Source of the DNA: a virus
Virus record (IMG/VR): IMGVR_UViG_3300029624_000058
Span: 1-22,888 of that record
Length of the DNA stretch: 22,888 bases
Direction: 5' to 3' (one strand)
Positions 20,550-22,888 of the stretch are shown piece by piece (position 1 is the first letter of the stretch; each line of letters starts with the position of its first letter). Position numbers and translations under genes: made by a program. The notes below the pieces were generated by a model. That model did no database searches and was not told where the DNA came from. It saw only the letters and a list, made by a program, of their open reading frames with translations.

Positions 20550-22067
20550 ATGGCATACGTCCACTATGACCGGATATCGGAAACCACAACCACCAGCGGA
20601 ACGGCCGACCTGGTGGTTAGTGGTGCGCTGCCTGGTGCGCGTCCGTTTTCGACTTTGACCAATGGCGAGCAGTTCGTTTATTGCCTGGAAGAAGGGACCA
20701 GCTACGAGATTGCCGACGGCACGTGGAATTCATCGACTAGCGAGATCACCCGCGGCACGCTTCACAGTAGCACCACCGGCGCGAAGCTGAATCTATCCGG
20801 CAGCGGTGCGACGGTGATGCTGATCGTCAGCTCGAAGTGGATCCAAGAGCTGGAAGCCACGATCGCGGATCACGCGGCCGACATCGCCAGCAACGCCACG
20901 GATATCGCTGCGATTGATACGCTGCAGTATTGGAGCGAAAGCGGGAGCGGTCACTTATGGCCCGATGTCACCAACACCCGAGACATCGGAACAGCTTCGC
21001 GACGGCCGCGCAATCTGTACTTGTCCGGCAATGCGACCGTCGGGGGATCGGCGACATTTACGGGGGCGGTTTCCGTTCAAGGTTTGGACGTGATTACCTC
21101 GTTTTTGTCGCTGGGCAATGATATCAGCGACTTAGAAGACATATTTGCGGCTGGCATTGCCGACGGCACCCACGTTACGGCCGGCGGCGATCAGATCACC
21201 ACGCAAGATGGTCTAATAACTGCTTTCACTGCAGGGAGTGGGGGCGGCGTACCGCAACACGTCGGGCACCGTTTGAGTCTATCCGCGTCGGATCCCTACC
21301 CGTCGGCCGACCAGACCGCGAAAACGGTTCTCTATCTGTTGCCGTTTGTCGACAACCTGGCCAGGCTTTACGACGGCAGCGCCTGGCAGCTGCGGACGAT
21401 CGCCAGTCTGTCGTTCGACATCTCCACCGATACCGACTACGACGGCGCGGCGATCGCGTCCGGATCCCTCTATGATGTTTTCCTTGATTGGAACGGCGGA
21501 ACGCACCAGCTAGTTCTCAAAAAATGGTCAACGTCGGGCGCGGGATCTTCTACGCGGGCGACGGCGTTGGTTAAGCAAGACGGCGTGGACGTTTTGAGCG
21601 GGGCAACCGATCACGTCTTCTTGGGGACGATCTACGTCGATAGTTCAACCGAGTTGGAAGATTCGGACGCCAATCGCTACGTCGGTAACCAATACAACCC
21701 GCGGATGCGATACCTGGAAAAGAACGTAGGCACGATTGTTCACAATTACAACGGCGGCGTCCGCCCATGGAATAACAACACCAGCTACCGCATGAATTTT
21801 GTGTCGCCTGAGGTCCGGCCGTTTGAAGTTACCGGCATCATCGGCACGATCGACAACAGCCCCGCGAAGGCAGGCGCGGCCCTGGATAGCACGTCGACGG
21901 CGTTGGTTGTCGTTGAAAACCGAAGCGGAGCTTTTCACCGGTCCAATTTTCAAAAGAAGTACAAGGTCGACCCCGGCTTTCATTACGTGCAGTGGATCGA
22001 AGATAGCGAAAACAGCGGCTTCGGTACTTTCTACGAGATCGCCGGCAGCGTCACAATTGATCTGTAA
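20550..22067 (+). CDS. Tail fibre/receptor-binding protein, 505 aa
   Basis: The N-terminus (RISETTTTSGTADLVVSGAL, NGEQFVYCLEEGTSYEI, then a W..SSTSEITRGTLHSSTTGA stretch) is a domain I know from the start of many phage fibre and appendage proteins. A short coiled coil follows (about 97-125, WIQELEATIADHAADIASNA), then a beta-helix stub (RNLYLSGNATVGGSATFTGAVS broken at about 155-176). Residues about 240-390 match another frequent phage domain: TVLYLLPFVDNLARLYDGSAW, YDVFLDW, ATALVKQDGVDV and LGTIYVD...DANRYVGNQYN. The C-terminal 110 residues are likely the receptor-binding tip. Trimer assembly is expected. The GGGGCAGCT leader is close to the start. Confidence 0.82.
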   Translation: MAYVHYDRISETTTTSGTADLVVSGALPGARPFSTLTNGEQFVYCLEEGTSYEIADGTWNSSTSEITRGTLHSSTTGAKLNLSGSGATVMLIVSSKWIQELEATIADHAADIASNATDIAAIDTLQYWSESGSGHLWPDVTNTRDIGTASRRPRNLYLSGNATVGGSATFTGAVSVQGLDVITSFLSLGNDISDLEDIFAAGIADGTHVTAGGDQITTQDGLITAFTAGSGGGVPQHVGHRLSLSASDPYPSADQTAKTVLYLLPFVDNLARLYDGSAWQLRTIASLSFDISTDTDYDGAAIASGSLYDVFLDWNGGTHQLVLKKWSTSGAGSSTRATALVKQDGVDVLSGATDHVFLGTIYVDSSTELEDSDANRYVGNQYNPRMRYLEKNVGTIVHNYNGGVRPWNNNTSYRMNFVSPEVRPFEVTGIIGTIDNSPAKAGAALDSTSTALVVVENRSGAFHRSNFQKKYKVDPGFHYVQWIEDSENSGFGTFYEIAGSVTIDL

Positions 22068-22076
22068 GGTTAACCT
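22067..22076. promoter_or_regulatory. Palindrome at the start of the fibre-assembly gene
   Basis: AAGGTTAACCT is formed where the fibre stop (TAA, 22065-22067) runs into the next leader; AGGTTAACCT (22067-22076) is a perfect ten-base palindrome directly before ATG 22077. The AAGG part may serve as a weak ribosome site. Confidence 0.3.
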
Positions 22077-22724
22077 ATGAGCGACCCACTAAACGCGGCG
22101 GACCTGGAACGCCTGGAAGTGATCAGGGCGATCGCCGCGGCCAATATCGAAGGCGTGACCGGTATCGGGATCGAAGAGGTCGCGCGGATCGCGTCGAATG
22201 TCACCTGGCACGATGTCGACGGCGTCGACGGGTTTGTGCGGTTGGATTGGGTCGACCCCATGCCCGCGCCGGAAGATCTGCCAGGCATCACGGCCGACCT
22301 GGCCGACCAGGTGGCGAAGGGAGCCAAGCGGCGCGATGTCGAAGCCTGGTATGCCGGGGCGATCGCGGCCGGCTGGTCGGCCGAGCTGCGCGACGAACTG
22401 GACGTGGTGGTGTATTCGCCAGGCTATACGCTGCGGATCGACGACAACGCACGCAACGAGTTCGACCAGCTGGCCACCAAGTGGACGATCAAGTTGCTAA
22501 ACGGCTTGGATCCTTCCGCGCTTACCACGACGATTTACGGCATCGACGAAACCAGCTCGAGCGGAAACGACGGCGGCCACCTGGTGACGGTCGATATCTT
22601 CCTGGCGTTGATCGACGCCGGCGGCGCGTACTATGAAAGCCTTCTCAACTTGCGGGAAAGCTACTTGCAAGCGATCGAGGCCGGCAACATCTCATTTACC
22701 GTCGGCGATCCACTTCCGGAGTAG
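22077..22724 (+). CDS. Fibre-assembly-like protein with DUF4376-like C-terminus
   Basis: The 215-aa protein lies right after the fibre gene. The N-terminal half has VIRAIAAANIEGVTGIGIEEV and a tryptophan-containing strand (GFVRLDWVDPM), followed by a helical part (RRDVEAWYAGAIAAGW). Residues about 120-205 resemble the C-terminal domain of small fibre-assembly proteins: RIDDNARNEFDQLATKWTIK, then ALTTTIYGID, then HLVTVDIFLALIDAGGAYYE and LLNLRESYLQAIEAG. In known systems such proteins help fibre trimers fold or attach. The family call rests on this layout and on position. Confidence 0.6.
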   Translation: MSDPLNAADLERLEVIRAIAAANIEGVTGIGIEEVARIASNVTWHDVDGVDGFVRLDWVDPMPAPEDLPGITADLADQVAKGAKRRDVEAWYAGAIAAGWSAELRDELDVVVYSPGYTLRIDDNARNEFDQLATKWTIKLLNGLDPSALTTTIYGIDETSSSGNDGGHLVTVDIFLALIDAGGAYYESLLNLRESYLQAIEAGNISFTVGDPLPE

Positions 22725-22732
22725 GCCAGGCC

Positions 22733-22888
22733 ATGCCAGGATTTTCGACAATCGGATCCACGCCGATCGGGATGGTACTGCGTCGCGTGGTCATTCGAGC
22801 CGGAGCGATTCGCGGCGACGTTCGCCAGGCCGCGGCGGCGGCTGTTGTGTCGCGGACGATTCCCGCGGATGCGATCACGGCGGACCTG
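22733..22888 (+). CDS. Small hypothetical tail-end protein, cut by the window edge
   Basis: ATG 22733 follows the previous stop by eight bases and the frame stays open to the end of the window (52 codons shown). It begins MPGFSTIGSTPIG and continues RRVVIRAGAIRGDVRQAAAA. A short start with FSTIGSTPIG is familiar from small proteins at the end of phage tail clusters, but I can give no function. No strong Shine-Dalgarno is present (GGCCAGGCC), so coupling to the gene before is likely. Confidence 0.55.
   Translation, partial: MPGFSTIGSTPIGMVLRRVVIRAGAIRGDVRQAAAAAVVSRTIPADAITADL

Noticed and set aside
1-22888. tRNA genes, integrase, attachment sites or insertion sequences
   Set aside because: I looked for CCA-ended cloverleaf patterns, tyrosine/serine recombinase motifs, and transposases with inverted ends, and found none I could support.

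Overview
This window is part of the late (packaging and virion-assembly) region of a tailed, siphovirus-type phage or prophage. Every gene I accept is on the + strand. The DNA is roughly 60% GC. I see no tRNA, rRNA, CRISPR array, integrase, lysogeny repressor or replication gene, so I cannot tell an integrated prophage from a free phage. The style of several proteins (protease-capsid fusion, DUF2190-type decoration protein, the tail protein at 17052) makes me suspect a host in the Planctomycetota. That is inference from memory of families, not a search result.

Layout. (1) 44-2805: five genes; the last four encode small secreted or membrane-anchored proteins. They include a C39/papain-like cysteine-peptidase-like protein and a thioredoxin-fold-like protein without a CXXC site. 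This block ends at an intrinsic terminator (2922-2943). (2) 3008-6538: packaging. A membrane-anchored protein that looks like a truncated, catalytically dead copy of the terminase ATPase domain lies directly upstream of a small HTH protein (terminase small subunit candidate), the 765-aa large terminase and a NrdR-like zinc ribbon. (3) 6585-6979: an AT-richer island flanked by two strong terminators, carrying one 51-aa membrane peptide, with the hallmarks of a phage moron. A non-coding stretch of about 300 bp with operator-like inverted repeats follows. (4) 7277-11745: head genes: gpW-like connector, portal, prohead protease fused to scaffold and major capsid protein, decoration protein. (5) 11836-17046: connector and tail genes: two neck/tail-end proteins, tail tube, tail assembly chaperones G and G-T joined by a probable -1 frameshift, gp10-like protein, tape measure. 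(6) 17052-22888: tail tip and fibre genes, including an unexpected alpha/beta-hydrolase-like protein, a C1q/TNF-like protein, a fibre with a known phage N-terminal domain, and a fibre-assembly-like protein. A last gene runs off the window.

The genes follow the lambda/HK97 logic: terminase loads DNA through the portal into a prohead built and matured by the protease-scaffold-capsid polyprotein; the decoration protein stabilises the shell; neck proteins join it to a tail whose length is set by the tape measure (688 aa, about 100 nm at the usual 0.15 nm per residue). Main items for follow-up: the dead membrane-anchored terminase paralogue; the terminator-bounded moron; a conserved Shine-Dalgarno/hairpin/start-codon arrangement before three tail genes; the G/G-T slippery site; the broken N-terminus and internal strong start of the capsid polyprotein; and a roughly four-fold excess of GGATCC.
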